Source: Burkholderia sp. TSV86
Lineage (GTDB): Bacteria; Pseudomonadota; Gammaproteobacteria; Burkholderiales; Burkholderiaceae
Assembly: GCF_001522865.1 (NCBI RefSeq)
Contig: NZ_LOWB01000076.1
Coordinates: 1 to 64,000 of the forward strand
Direction of reading: 5' to 3'
DNA length: 64,000 bases
A program made the translations under genes and the position numbers. Below are positions 17,784 through 27,505 of this stretch, one piece after another. The notes beneath the pieces were generated by a model. It saw only the letters and a list, made by a program, of their open reading frames with translations, did no database searches and was not told where the DNA came from. How positions within the stretch are numbered: position 1 is the first letter of the stretch; each line of letters starts with the position of its first letter.

Positions 17784-18646
17784 GCCCGCGCATGATCCAG
17801 CCGCGCCATGTCGAGCAGACGGGCGACACCGGCCCGAGAGCCGTCAGCGGCACCGCGGCGCTGTCGCATGTCGTCGAGCCGGGCGCGATCGATACGTCGC
17901 ACGGCACGATCCTTTATCTCGAAGACATCGAAGTCAGCTTCGACGGCTTTCGCGCGTTGAAGAAGCTGTCGCTTGCGATCGACGCGGGCGAGCTGCGCTG
18001 CGTGATCGGCCCGAACGGCGCAGGCAAGACGACGATGATGGACGTGATCACCGGCAAGACGCGCCCCGACTCGGGCAGCGCATTCCTCGGCCAGACACTC
18101 GACCTGACCCGGATGAACGAGCCGCAGATCGCGCGCGCGGGTATCGGCCGGAAATTCCAGAAACCGACCGTCTTCGAGCAGCATCCGGTATGGGAGAACC
18201 TCGAACTCGCGATGCAGGCCGACAAGCGCTGGTTCGCGTCGCTGCGCGCGCGGCTCGAGCGCGCGGCACAAGCGCGCATCGAGGAAACGCTCGCGCTGAT
18301 CCAGCTCGAGGACAGCGCGTACCGGCTCGCGGGCGAGCTGTCGCACGGGCAGAAGCAGCGGCTCGAAATCGGCATGCTGCTGATGCAGCGCCCGGCGCTG
18401 CTGCTGCTCGACGAACCGGCGGCCGGCATGACCGACCACGAGACAATGATGCTCGCCGAGCTGTTGAACACGCTGCGCGGCAGTTGCTCGATGATGGTCG
18501 TCGAGCACGACATGGAGTTCGTCGCGGCGCTCGCCGGCGATGCCGGCCGCGTGACGGTAATGGCCGAAGGCGCGGTGCTCGCGCAAGGCACGCTCGATCA
18601 AGTCAAGCGCGACGAAGCGGTGATCGAGTCTTATCTCGGACGATGA
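17780..18646 (+). CDS. urtD: Urea ABC transporter ATP-binding protein UrtD
   Basis: 288 residues: an extension of about 45 residues, then an ABC ATPase of the LivG type with Walker A GPNGAGKTT, signature LSHGQKQRLEIGM, Walker B LLLLDEPAAGM and switch VEHD. The TVFEQHPVWENLELAM segment is characteristic of UrtD. It couples ATP hydrolysis to urea import together with UrtE. The ATG overlaps the urtC stop. Confidence 0.95.
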   Translation: MSPRMIQPRHVEQTGDTGPRAVSGTAALSHVVEPGAIDTSHGTILYLEDIEVSFDGFRALKKLSLAIDAGELRCVIGPNGAGKTTMMDVITGKTRPDSGSAFLGQTLDLTRMNEPQIARAGIGRKFQKPTVFEQHPVWENLELAMQADKRWFASLRARLERAAQARIEETLALIQLEDSAYRLAGELSHGQKQRLEIGMLLMQRPALLLLDEPAAGMTDHETMMLAELLNTLRGSCSMMVVEHDMEFVAALAGDAGRVTVMAEGAVLAQGTLDQVKRDEAVIESYLGR

Positions 18647-18650
18647 TGCG

Positions 18651-19343
18651 ATGCTGACGATCGAATCACTGAATCAGTACTACGGCGGCAGCCATATCCT
18701 GCGCAACGTGAGCCTCACCGCCGACGACGGCAAGCTGACCGTGCTGCTCGGGCGCAACGGCGTCGGCAAAACAACGCTGTTGCGCTGTGTGATGGGCGTC
18801 GTCGCCGCGAAAAGCGGCGCCATTGCATGGGGCGGCAAACCGCTCGGCCCGCTGCCGCCGTATGCGCGCGTTGCCGCGGGCTTGGCGTATGTGCCGCAAG
18901 GCCGCGACATCTTTGCGCGGCTGACGGTCGAGGAAAATCTGCTCGTCGGCGCGGCAAGCCGCAAAGCGCCGTCCAAGGTGCCGGATCGAATCTACGATTT
19001 GTTTCCGGTCCTGAAGGATATGCGTGCGCGGCGCGGCGGCGATCTGTCCGGCGGTCAGCAGCAGCAGCTTGCGATCGGCCGCGCGCTGATGAGCGAGCCG
19101 CAACTGCTGATCCTCGACGAGCCGACCGAAGGCATCCAGCCGTCGATCATTCAGGACATCGGCCGCACACTCAGGCAGCTCGTCGACGAAACGCGGATGA
19201 CGGTGTTGCTCGTCGAGCAGTACTACGATTTCGCGCGCTCGATTGCCGATCGCTACTGGGTGATGAGCCGCGGCGAAATCGTCGCGGGCGGCGCGGGCAG
19301 CGAGATGGACGCGCATCGCGTGCGAGAGATGATCGCGGTTTGA
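18651..19343 (+). CDS. urtE: Urea ABC transporter ATP-binding protein UrtE
   Basis: 230 residues, a LivF-type ABC ATPase with Walker A LLGRNGVGKTT, signature DLSGGQQQQLAIGRAL, Walker B LLILDEPTEGIQP and VEQYYDFA. The short N-terminus MLTIESLNQYYGGSHILRNV is that of UrtE. It is the last gene of urtABCDE. About 160 bases separate it from ureD; no terminator is obvious, so read-through into the urease genes is possible. Confidence 0.95.
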   Translation: MLTIESLNQYYGGSHILRNVSLTADDGKLTVLLGRNGVGKTTLLRCVMGVVAAKSGAIAWGGKPLGPLPPYARVAAGLAYVPQGRDIFARLTVEENLLVGAASRKAPSKVPDRIYDLFPVLKDMRARRGGDLSGGQQQQLAIGRALMSEPQLLILDEPTEGIQPSIIQDIGRTLRQLVDETRMTVLLVEQYYDFARSIADRYWVMSRGEIVAGGAGSEMDAHRVREMIAV

Positions 19344-19501
19344 GCCGATTGTTCGAGCGGTTTTCCGGCGTGCTGCAAAGCAACCGGGCCGGGCCGCCCC
19401 CGCACGACCGGACAGTGCGGCCGAACGCGCTCGCCGGTACGCTCGCGCTGTGCGGCCGATATCCTGTAGCATGAGTGCGCCTGCCTTTTCCGCGCCTGAC
19501 G

Positions 19502-20374
19502 ATGTCCGCCCACGAACCTCATACCACGCTCGCCCGCCCCGCCGCCAAGGCGTGGCACGCCCGCCTCGAACTCGGCTTCGAACTGCATGGCGCGCGCACG
19601 GCGCTCGTCCATCGCCGGCATGCGGGCCCGCTGCGCGTTCAGCGCGCGCTCTACCCGGAAGGCGACGCGATCTGTCATGCGGTAATTGTCCATCCACCCG
19701 GCGGCATTGCAGGCGGCGATACGCTCGACATCGACGTTCGGCTCGCGCCCGGCACGCATGCGGTGCTAACCACGCCCGGTGCGACCAAGTGGTACAAGTC
19801 GAACGGCCTCGATGCGCGGCAGCGGATCGCAATCGAGGTTGGCGCGCACGCCAAGCTCGATTGGCTGCCGCAAAACAACCTGTTCTTCGACGCCGCGCAC
19901 GCGTCGCTCGATTTCGCGCTGACGCTCGGCGCCGGCGCGAGTGCGCTCGGCTGGGATGTGACGCAGCTCGGCCGTCAGGCGGCGGGGGAAACTTGGGCGG
20001 CAGGCCGCATTGCATCGATGTCGACGCTCATCGGGCCATCCGGGAAGCCGCAATGGATCGAGCGCGCGCGCCTCGACGCGGCCGATGCGCTGCGCACCGC
20101 GCCACAAGGGCTCGGCGGCTTCTGCGTCTACGGCACGCTATGGGCGCTGGGCGCGGCCTGCACCGACGCGCTCGCCGAGACGATCGCCCCCACGCTGCCG
20201 TTCGACGCCGCATTGCGCGCGGGCGTCACCTGTGTGGCGCCCGGCACGATGCTGATCCGCGCGCTCGCGCATTCGATGGAGGCGCTGCAGCGCCTGTTCA
20301 TCGAACAATGGCTCGTGCTGCGGCCGCTCGTGCACGGCGTCGACGCGATGCCGTTGCGGCTTTGGCAAACCTGA
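19502..20374 (+). CDS. ureD: Urease accessory protein UreD
   Basis: UreD is the first chaperone to bind apo-urease and, with UreF and UreG, guides nickel insertion. The 290-residue protein has the family motifs [39 protein letters not shown] and [11 protein letters not shown]. An in-frame ATG 27 bases upstream (19475) is a possible alternative start, but the chosen one gives the usual N-terminus. It opens ureDABCEFG, 224 bases before ureA. Confidence 0.93.
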   Translation: MSAHEPHTTLARPAAKAWHARLELGFELHGARTALVHRRHAGPLRVQRALYPEGDAICHAVIVHPPGGIAGGDTLDIDVRLAPGTHAVLTTPGATKWYKSNGLDARQRIAIEVGAHAKLDWLPQNNLFFDAAHASLDFALTLGAGASALGWDVTQLGRQAAGETWAAGRIASMSTLIGPSGKPQWIERARLDAADALRTAPQGLGGFCVYGTLWALGAACTDALAETIAPTLPFDAALRAGVTCVAPGTMLIRALAHSMEALQRLFIEQWLVLRPLVHGVDAMPLRLWQT

Positions 20375-20598
20375 TGCACGCCGCACGATTCTGACACACG
20401 CCTTTCGGCGAAATACCCCATGACGGTGCGCAGCGCACCGGTTTGCGGCATCGCACCGCCCGAAAATCACATGGCACACGCCTTGCTGGCTTATCTGCGC
20501 ACCTGCTCGTGTGGTTGCCCAGTTGCGGTGCTACGATAACCGCGCGGTGAGCACCAAATTCACCATCCAGATATTACGTTTTCCAAAATGTTTCTTTC

Positions 20599-20901
20599 AT
20601 GAAACTGACTCCCCGAGAGAAAGACAAGCTGCTGATTTTCACGGCAGCGCTCGTCGCCGAACGTCGCCGCGCGCGCGGTCTCAAGCTCAACTATCCCGAG
20701 ACGGTTGCGTTCATCACGGCCGCGCTGATGGAAGCGGCGCGCGACGGCAAGACCGTCGCCGAGGTAATGCACTACGGCACCACGCTGCTCACGCGCGACG
20801 ACGTGATGGAAGGCGTGCCGGAAATGATTCCCGATATCCAGGTCGAGGCGACCTTTCCCGACGGCACGAAGCTCGTCACCGTCCACCACCCGATTGCGTG
20901 A
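20599..20901 (+). CDS. ureA: Urease subunit gamma
   Basis: 100 residues, [20 protein letters not shown] through [12 protein letters not shown] and [10 protein letters not shown], nearly canonical UreA. It is the smallest structural subunit of the (UreABC)3 nickel enzyme that hydrolyses urea to ammonia and carbamate in the cytoplasm. It is followed by ureB after 7 bases. Confidence 0.97.
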   Translation: MKLTPREKDKLLIFTAALVAERRRARGLKLNYPETVAFITAALMEAARDGKTVAEVMHYGTTLLTRDDVMEGVPEMIPDIQVEATFPDGTKLVTVHHPIA

Positions 20902-20908
20902 GCCTGCG

Positions 20909-21214
20909 ATGATCCCCGGCGAAATCCTCACCGACGACGGCGAGCACGAACTGAATGCGGGCCGTCAAACGATCACGCTGGTCGTGGCGAACACGGGCGA
21001 CCGTCCCGTGCAGGTCGGCTCGCATTATCACTTCCACGAAGCCAACGACGCGCTGTCGTTCGATCGCGAGGCCGCACGCGGCTTCCGGCTGAACATCGCC
21101 GCCGGCACCGCGGTGCGCTTCGAGCCGGGCCAAGCGCGCACGGTCGAACTCGTCGCGCTCGCGGGCGCGCGCGCGGTCTACGGCTTCCAGGGCAAGGTGA
21201 TGGGGCCGCTCTGA
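20909..21214 (+). CDS. ureB: Urease subunit beta
   Basis: 101 residues with [38 protein letters not shown] and [18 protein letters not shown], all hallmarks of UreB. It is a separate polypeptide here, not fused to UreA as in some other bacteria. The start at 20909 is preferred over an upstream in-frame ATG at 20894, because MIPGE is the conserved beginning. Confidence 0.97.
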   Translation: MIPGEILTDDGEHELNAGRQTITLVVANTGDRPVQVGSHYHFHEANDALSFDREAARGFRLNIAAGTAVRFEPGQARTVELVALAGARAVYGFQGKVMGPL

Positions 21215-21288
21215 ACGCCGTGGCCGCGCCGCCTGCGGCACGCCGCCCTTTCTTTCCGGAACATTCAAGCAACACAAGGATTCGCCAC

Positions 21289-22995
21289 ATGACATTACGC
21301 TTGAGCCGCCGCGCGTATGCGGAAATGTACGGGCCGACCACGGGCGACCGCATCCGCCTCGCCGATACCGATCTGCTGATCGAAATCGAGCGCGACTACA
21401 CGGTCTACGGCGACGAAGTGAAGTTCGGCGGCGGCAAGGTGATCCGCGACGGGATGGGCCAATCGCAGCTCGTGGCGGCCGACGTTGCCGACACCGTGAT
21501 CACGAACGCGGTGATCGTCGATCACTGGGGCATCGTGAAAGCCGATATCGCGATCAAGCACGGCCGCATCGCCGCGATCGGCAAGGCCGGCAATCCGGAC
21601 ATCCAGCCCGGCGTGACGATCGCGATCGGCGCAGCCACCGAGATCATCGCGGGCGAAGGATTGATTGTGACCGCGGGCGGCATCGACACGCACATCCACT
21701 TCATCAGCCCTCAGCAAATCGACGAAGCGCTCGCCTCGGGCGTGACGACGCTGATCGGCGGCGGCACGGGCCCGGCAACGGGCACCAACGCGACCACCTG
21801 CACGCCCGGCCCGTGGCATCTCGAACGCATGCTGCAGGCGGCCGACGGCTGGCCGGTCAACCTCGGCTTTCTCGGCAAGGGCAACGTGAGCCTGCCGCAG
21901 CCGCTCATCGAGCAGATCGAAGCCGGCGCGATTGGCCTGAAGCTGCACGAAGACTGGGGCTCGACGCCCGCGGCAATCGACAACTGCCTCACGGTTGCCG
22001 ACGACACCGACACGCAAGTCGCGATTCATACCGACACGCTGAACGAAGCCGGCTTCGTCGAGGCAACGCTCGCCGCGTTCAAGGGCCGCACGATCCATAC
22101 ATACCACACTGAAGGCGCGGGCGGCGGCCACGCGCCCGATATCCTCAAGGCGTGCGGCGAGCCGAACGTGCTGCCGTCGTCAACGAATCCGACGCGCCCG
22201 TACACGATCAACACGCTCGACGAGCACCTCGACATGCTGATGGTCTGCCATCACCTCGATCCGTCGATCGCCGAGGATCTCGCATTCGCCGAATCGCGAA
22301 TCCGCCGCGAGACGATCGCGGCCGAAGATATCCTGCATGATCTCGGCGCGCTGTCGATGCTGTCGTCCGATTCGCAGGCGATGGGGCGCGTTGGCGAAGT
22401 GATCGTGCGCACCTGGCAAACCGCTCACAAGATGAAGACGCAACGCGGCGCGCTGCCCGAGGACAGCCCGCGCCACGACAACTTCCGCGCGAAGCGCTAT
22501 GTCGCGAAATACACGATCAACCCGGCGCTCACGCACGGCATCGCGCACGAAGTCGGCTCGATCGAACCCGGCAAGTGGGCCGATTTGGTGCTCTGGGAGC
22601 CCGCGTTCTTCGGCGTGAAGCCCGCGATGATCATCAAGGGCGGCATGATCGCACTCGCGCAGATGGGCGACCCGAACGCGTCGATCCCGACGCCGCAGCC
22701 CGTCCACTACCGCGACATGTTCGCCACGCGCGGCGGCGCACTCGCGCGCACGTCGCTCACGTTCGTGTCGCAGCTATCGCTCGATGCGGGCATCGCCGAG
22801 CGCTACGGGCTCGCGAAACGGCTCGTGCCGGTGCGCGGCTGCCGCACGGTGAGCAAGCGCGACATGATCCACAACGCATGGCAGCCGGCGATCAGCGTCG
22901 ACCCCGAAACCTACGACGTCGTCGCGGATGGCACGCTGCTGACCTGCGAGCCGGCTCACGTGCTGCCGATGGCGCAGCGCTATTTCCTGTTTTGA
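21289..22995 (+). CDS. ureC: Urease subunit alpha (catalytic)
   Basis: 568 residues, the expected length. Active-site elements are all present: [10 protein letters not shown] (two Ni-binding His), the Lys to be carbamylated in [35 protein letters not shown], and the mobile flap with the reactive Cys in [14 protein letters not shown]. The enzyme should be fully active once UreDEFG load two nickel ions. The frame runs further upstream, but [20 protein letters not shown] is the conserved start. Confidence 0.98.
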   Translation: MTLRLSRRAYAEMYGPTTGDRIRLADTDLLIEIERDYTVYGDEVKFGGGKVIRDGMGQSQLVAADVADTVITNAVIVDHWGIVKADIAIKHGRIAAIGKAGNPDIQPGVTIAIGAATEIIAGEGLIVTAGGIDTHIHFISPQQIDEALASGVTTLIGGGTGPATGTNATTCTPGPWHLERMLQAADGWPVNLGFLGKGNVSLPQPLIEQIEAGAIGLKLHEDWGSTPAAIDNCLTVADDTDTQVAIHTDTLNEAGFVEATLAAFKGRTIHTYHTEGAGGGHAPDILKACGEPNVLPSSTNPTRPYTINTLDEHLDMLMVCHHLDPSIAEDLAFAESRIRRETIAAEDILHDLGALSMLSSDSQAMGRVGEVIVRTWQTAHKMKTQRGALPEDSPRHDNFRAKRYVAKYTINPALTHGIAHEVGSIEPGKWADLVLWEPAFFGVKPAMIIKGGMIALAQMGDPNASIPTPQPVHYRDMFATRGGALARTSLTFVSQLSLDAGIAERYGLAKRLVPVRGCRTVSKRDMIHNAWQPAISVDPETYDVVADGTLLTCEPAHVLPMAQRYFLF

Positions 22996-23012
22996 GTCCT
23001 GAATAACCGACC

Positions 23013-23690
23013 ATGCGCACGATCGACAAACGCATCGCCCCGCACGTAAAACTTGCTGCGTCGCTCATCGCGCGCGCGCCAACCCTCACGCTCACTTATG
23101 ATGCGCGCTGCAAGAGCCGGCTCGCCGCAACGCTCGACAACGGCGAGGAAATCGCGCTCGTGCTACCGCGCGGCACGGTGCTTGCCGACGGCGACGTGCT
23201 TGTCGCCGACGACGGCGCGCTGGTGCGCGTGACAGCGGCGGCACAAGCCGTGCTCGTCGTGCGCGCCGCCGATGCCCTGACGCTCACGCGCGCCGCCTAT
23301 CACCTCGGCAACCGGCATACGCCTATCGAAGTGGGCGCCGATTATCTGAAGCTCGAATACGATCCTGTGCTCGCCGACATGCTGACGCGCCTCGGAACCA
23401 CGGTCGAACGCACGCACGCGCCGTTCCAGCCGGAAGCCGGCGCTTATGGCGGCGGGCACCGGCACGGCCACGATGCGACGTTTGCCGAAGATTACGCGCT
23501 CGCGCAGCAGGTGTACGGCGAGCACCACGGGCACTCGCACTCGCACTCGCACTCGCACTCGCACGATCACGATCACGATCACGATCACGGTCACGGTCAC
23601 GGTCACGGTCACGGTCACGGTCACGGTCACGGTCACGGTCACCAGCATGGTCCGTCCTGCTCGCACGCTCATGGCCATCGACACGACTGA
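23013..23690 (+). CDS. ureE: Urease accessory protein UreE (nickel carrier), His-rich tail
   Basis: 225 residues. The N-terminal domain ([31 protein letters not shown]) and the metal-binding domain ([20 protein letters not shown]) are standard UreE. The last 60 or so residues are mostly His alternating with Ser, Asp or Gly and must bind several nickel ions. This tail is coded by a hexanucleotide array (separate entry), so its length may differ between strains. The 3' end overlaps the ureF start by 20 bases. Confidence 0.95.
   Translation: MRTIDKRIAPHVKLAASLIARAPTLTLTYDARCKSRLAATLDNGEEIALVLPRGTVLADGDVLVADDGALVRVTAAAQAVLVVRAADALTLTRAAYHLGNRHTPIEVGADYLKLEYDPVLADMLTRLGTTVERTHAPFQPEAGAYGGGHRHGHDATFAEDYALAQQVYGEHHGHSHSHSHSHSHDHDHDHDHGHGHGHGHGHGHGHGHGHQHGPSCSHAHGHRHD
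23532..23639 (+). repeat. Hexanucleotide tandem array inside ureE (18 units)
   Basis: Five CACTCG, four CACGAT and nine CACGGT units in a row code for (HS)5(HD)4(HG)9. Changes by whole units keep the frame, so array slippage would change only the number of nickel-binding His residues. It is a natural variable-number repeat. Confidence 0.95.
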
Positions 23691-24357
23691 ACTTGTCGCG
23701 CTGCTGCATCTGGCCTCGCCGGCGCTGCCGATCGGCGCGTACAGCTATTCACAAGGGCTCGAGGCCGCACTCGATACGGCGCTGATCCGCGATGCCGACG
23801 GCGTGCGCGACTGGATCGCAAGCGGCCTCGCCGACGTGCTCGCGCATGGTGAACTGCCGTTGCTCGCGCATCAGCTCGAACGCTGGCTCACGCACGATGC
23901 CGATGCGCTCGCCGCCGCGAACGACGAGTTCGTCGCGAGCCGCGAATCGGCGGAACTGCGCCGCGAAACCGAGCAGATGGGTTGGTCGCTCGCCCAGCTT
24001 TGCGTGTCGCTCGAATGGGGCGACGCCGCACGTCGTGCGACGCTCGCGCGCCTCTCGCCCATCGCGCTGCCGAGCGCGTTCGCGTTCGCCGCCGCCGCGC
24101 ACGGCGCGAGCCCCGACGCGACGCTCGCCGCCTACGCATTCGGTTGGATCGAGAACCAGACGGCCGCCGCGATCAAAGCGGTGCCGCTCGGCCAACTCGC
24201 CGGCCAGAAGATCATCACCGCGCTGCGCGAGCCGATTCGCGACGCCGTGCGCCGCGCGCTCGCGACGCCGCCCGCCGCGATCAACACGTTCGCGCCGCAG
24301 CTCGGCATTCTGTCCGCGCACCACGAATCGCAATACTCGCGCCTGTTCCGCTCCTAA
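23671..24357 (+). CDS. ureF: Urease accessory protein UreF
   Basis: 228 residues, all-helical Ure[21 protein letters not shown], then [32 protein letters not shown] and the C-terminal [10 protein letters not shown]. It bridges UreD and UreG on the apo-urease. The start at 23671 overlaps the end of ureE; an in-frame ATG at 23647 would add eight residues from the ureE tail region and is less likely. Confidence 0.93.
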   Translation: MAIDTTELVALLHLASPALPIGAYSYSQGLEAALDTALIRDADGVRDWIASGLADVLAHGELPLLAHQLERWLTHDADALAAANDEFVASRESAELRRETEQMGWSLAQLCVSLEWGDAARRATLARLSPIALPSAFAFAAAAHGASPDATLAAYAFGWIENQTAAAIKAVPLGQLAGQKIITALREPIRDAVRRALATPPAAINTFAPQLGILSAHHESQYSRLFRS

Positions 24358-24396
24358 GCCGCGGTTCGCATGAATCGCCCAAGCATCCCAATCATC

Positions 24397-25059
24397 ATGA
24401 ACACACCTGCCTTAAACGTTCCCGCCTCCACGGCGCCCCGCCGCACGAAAAAACTTCCGCCGTTGCGGGTGGGCATCGGCGGCCCGGTCGGCTCCGGCAA
24501 GACGACGCTGCTCGAAATGCTCTGCAAGGGCATGCGCGATCGCTATGATCTCGTCGCGATCACGAACGATATCTATACGAAAGAGGATCAACGCCTGCTG
24601 ACCATCGCGGGCGCGCTGCCGGAAGAGCGGATCATGGGCGTCGAGACGGGGGGCTGCCCACATACGGCGATTCGCGAAGACGCATCGATCAATCTCGAAG
24701 CCGTCGAGCGCATGCTCGCGCGTTTTCCGGAGGCGGACATCGTGTTCATCGAATCCGGCGGCGACAACCTCGCCGCGACGTTCAGCCCGGAGTTATCCGA
24801 TCTGACGATCTACGTGATCGATGTCGCGGGCGGCGAAAAGATTCCGCGCAAGGGCGGGCCCGGTATCACGAAGTCGGATTTGCTCGTGATCAACAAAACA
24901 GACCTCGCGCCGCTCGTCGGCGCAAATCTCGACGTGATGGCCACCGACACGAAGAAAATGCGCGGCGAGCGCCCGTATGTGATGTGCAATCTGAAGGCGC
25001 TCGACGGTGTCGCCGACGTGATCGCGTTCATCGAGAAGAAAGGCTTGCTGAGCGTCTGA
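24397..25059 (+). CDS. ureG: Urease accessory GTPase UreG
   Basis: 220 residues of the SIMIBI G3E GTPase family. P-loop [28 protein letters not shown], the nickel-binding [17 protein letters not shown] (CPH motif), [16 protein letters not shown] and [11 protein letters not shown] are all present. It hydrolyses GTP to drive nickel transfer to UreC. An in-frame ATG at 24370 is an alternative start. It is the last gene of the urease operon and converges with waaA; the 116-base gap contains a GC-rich hairpin near 25067-25101 but no T-run. Confidence 0.95.
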   Translation: MNTPALNVPASTAPRRTKKLPPLRVGIGGPVGSGKTTLLEMLCKGMRDRYDLVAITNDIYTKEDQRLLTIAGALPEERIMGVETGGCPHTAIREDASINLEAVERMLARFPEADIVFIESGGDNLAATFSPELSDLTIYVIDVAGGEKIPRKGGPGITKSDLLVINKTDLAPLVGANLDVMATDTKKMRGERPYVMCNLKALDGVADVIAFIEKKGLLSV

Positions 25060-25175
25060 TGTCCGGCAGCGGCGCGCGCATTGGCGTGCGCCGCTGCCGC
25101 TGCAACGGCCGCAAGGGCTGGAGCCGGGCGGCCGGCCACCGCGCATCCGCGCGATAGCCGGCCGCGATCCGGCAC

Positions 25176-26570
25176 TCAGGCGCCGAGCCCACCCGCCTCT
25201 TCGTCGATACCGGCCACATCGTTGCCATCGCCGCCGGCCGCGCTTGCGACGCGCGGCGGCGGCAGCAGCGCGCTCAGCACGTCGATCGTGCGCGCGGTCG
25301 CACCGCGGTGCCGCGCGGCGAATGCCGCGCCGGCCGCGCCCATCGCCATGCGGCGCGGATGATCGGCGAACAGCGCATCGGCCGTGCGCGCAAGCTCGGC
25401 CGTATCCTGCACCTGCACGCAAGCGCCCGCCGCGACCGCGTCGGCCGTCGCCTGCGTGAAATTGAACACGTGCGGCCCGATCAGCACCGGCACGCCCACC
25501 GCGCATGCTTCGATCAGATTCTGCCCGCCGAGCGGCAGCAGGCTGCCGCCGATGAACGCGAGGTCCGCGGCTGCGTAATACGCAACCAGTTCGCCCATCG
25601 AATCGCCGAGCAGCACCGCGACATCCGCCGGCAGCGTCGCGGCGGCCGGCCGGCCGGCCGCCGCGGCAGCGCCGTCGGCCGCCCATTCGGTGCGCCTCGC
25701 GCAGCGCAGCCCGCGACGCTCGACGAGCGCCGCGACTTCGGCAAAACGCTGGGGATGACGCGGCACGAGCACCAGCAGCGCGCCGGATGTCTTCATCGCG
25801 GCGAACGCATCGAGCACGAGCGCTTCCTCGCCATCGCGCGTGCTCGCCGCAATCCACACCGGCCGGTTGCCGATCGCCGCGCGCCACGCGCGCCCGCGTG
25901 CGGCAAGCTCGGGCGGCGGCGCTATATCGAACTTCAAATTACCGAGCACTGCGACGTTGCGCGCGCCGAGCGCGTTCAGCCGCTCGGCGTCGGCCGGGCT
26001 CTGCGCGAGCACGCGCGAGAAGCCGCCGAACACGTCGCGCACGGCCGCGCCGAACTTCGCCGCGCGCTTGAACGAGCGCGCCGACATCCGCGCGTTCGTC
26101 AGCACGAGCGGCACGTCGGCGCGGCGGCATTCGTCGATCAGCGTCGGCCACACCTCGGTCTCCATCACGAGGCCTAGCGACGGCTGCCATGCGTGCAGAA
26201 AACGCCGCACCGCATGCGGCAGGTCATAAGGCAGATAACAGCGCAGCACGCGCGAGCCGAATAGCTGCTCGCCCGTCGCGCGGCCGCCCGGCGTCATATG
26301 CGTGAGCAGGATGCGCACATCCGGGCGCGCGCGCAGCAGCGCATCGATCAGCGGTTGCGCGGCGCGCGTCTCGCCGACCGATACCGCGTGCACCCACACG
26401 ATCGGCGTGCGTTCGTCGATGCCGCGCGCGCCCACGCGCCCCGGCCCATAGCCGAAGCGCTCACCGATATGTTCGCGATAGCCGCGCTCGCGCCGCGAGC
26501 GCCACAGCAGGCGCAACACCGCGACCGGCGCGATCAGCCACCACAGCGCACGATAGATCGCTCTCAACAT
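25176..26570 (-). CDS. waaA: 3-deoxy-D-manno-octulosonic acid (Kdo) transferase
   Basis: WaaA adds Kdo from CMP-Kdo to lipid IVA, the first step of LPS core assembly, at the inner membrane. The 464-residue protein has an N-terminal membrane anchor (IYRALWWLIAPVAVLRLLW), the acceptor domain (WVHAVSVGETRAAQPLI, METEVWPTLIDECRRADVP) and the donor site (FIGGSLLPLGGQNLIEACAV). A Gly/Glu-rich tail of about 30 residues extends beyond the usual end. It belongs to a minus-strand LPS group with kdoO and waaC upstream. Confidence 0.95.
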   Translation of the reverse strand: MLRAIYRALWWLIAPVAVLRLLWRSRRERGYREHIGERFGYGPGRVGARGIDERTPIVWVHAVSVGETRAAQPLIDALLRARPDVRILLTHMTPGGRATGEQLFGSRVLRCYLPYDLPHAVRRFLHAWQPSLGLVMETEVWPTLIDECRRADVPLVLTNARMSARSFKRAAKFGAAVRDVFGGFSRVLAQSPADAERLNALGARNVAVLGNLKFDIAPPPELAARGRAWRAAIGNRPVWIAASTRDGEEALVLDAFAAMKTSGALLVLVPRHPQRFAEVAALVERRGLRCARRTEWAADGAAAAAGRPAAATLPADVAVLLGDSMGELVAYYAAADLAFIGGSLLPLGGQNLIEACAVGVPVLIGPHVFNFTQATADAVAAGACVQVQDTAELARTADALFADHPRRMAMGAAGAAFAARHRGATARTIDVLSALLPPPRVASAAGGDGNDVAGIDEEAGGLGA

Positions 26571-26604
26571 CGCCCGGGCGCTCCCGCCAAAACGTCGCGC
26601 GCGC

Positions 26605-27489
26605 TCAAACGAGCGTCCTGCCCGTCAGGCGTTCGAGAATGCCGAGCGGCGCGCGTTCGGGACGCACCATCGAGCCCACCGGCAGAAAGAACGTCTGCTC
26701 GAGCATGAACTGGCCGGACATCACCGCGTGCGACGTTTGATCGGAAAAGCACACCCATACGCTGCCGGGCGGGAACGGCATGGTTTGCTGCGGGCTCGTC
26801 CTCTGATAGTCGAGATCGGCCTTCATGCAGTCGTGCAGGTTCAGCATCAGATGGTCATACGCGCTGCGCTTGGTCTTCGTCACGCGCAGCAGCGCGAGCA
26901 GGAACGCCGAGCCCGGCAGTTGCGGCCTGATGCGCGGCAAGAAGCGCTTTGCGACGTCCTCGAACGGCTCGCCGACGCGCCACACGCGCGGCACGCCTGC
27001 CGGATTCACGTTGGTGAACACGCGCAGGATGCGCTCGCCGTAATTGGGCCGCGACGGAAACGCGTCGACATGCAAGCGGCTGTCGTCCTTGCGCCACGAC
27101 GTCTGCCGCGTCTCGACCTGCATCAGGCGCAGGCTCGTCGGCGCGACGCGCAGCTTGCCTCGGTATTCGGGCAACAGCCCGTCGACGAGCGTGCATGCAT
27201 GCTGCGCGAACCGCGCGACGAGCGCACGCACCGCCGATTGCGTGACCGCATCGCCGATCACGCCGGCAAGCGCGCCGCCCATCGGCGCGAGGCTGATGTT
27301 CTTGCGCTTCGGATCGGCAAGCGCCGGATCGAGCAGCGCTTCCTCGCCGCCGTCGATCGGAAAGCGCAAATGCGGGAAGAACAGCACCTTGCCGTCCTCG
27401 AGCGCGGCAAGCAATTGCTCTCGCGGCACGGACAAGCGCTGACCGCTCCAGTCGGCGGAGTCGATATGGATGATCTGGGATTCGCTCAT
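26605..27489 (-). CDS. kdoO: Kdo hydroxylase (Fe(II)/2-oxoglutarate dioxygenase type)
   Basis: 294 residues of the KdoO family, which hydroxylates C3 of the outer Kdo to D-glycero-D-talo-octulosonic acid (Ko) in Burkholderia LPS. The iron-site candidates are the HVDAFPSRP segment (HxD) and the late His in FSDQTSHAVMSGQFMLEQTF. FFPHLRFPIDGGEEALLD and KRKNISLAPMGG are other conserved stretches. The gene lies between waaA and waaC, as expected for its substrate. Family assignment is from recall of KdoO work in Burkholderia and Yersinia. Confidence 0.85.
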   Translation of the reverse strand: MSESQIIHIDSADWSGQRLSVPREQLLAALEDGKVLFFPHLRFPIDGGEEALLDPALADPKRKNISLAPMGGALAGVIGDAVTQSAVRALVARFAQHACTLVDGLLPEYRGKLRVAPTSLRLMQVETRQTSWRKDDSRLHVDAFPSRPNYGERILRVFTNVNPAGVPRVWRVGEPFEDVAKRFLPRIRPQLPGSAFLLALLRVTKTKRSAYDHLMLNLHDCMKADLDYQRTSPQQTMPFPPGSVWVCFSDQTSHAVMSGQFMLEQTFFLPVGSMVRPERAPLGILERLTGRTLV

Positions 27490-27505
27490 GAGATCGTGTC
27501 AAGAA

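Noticed and set aside
23532..23639. CRISPR-like tandem array
   Set aside because: Units are 6 bp without spacers and code for the His-rich tail of UreE in frame.
25067..25101. Terminator between ureG and waaA
   Set aside because: A GC-rich hairpin is present but no T-run follows on either strand.
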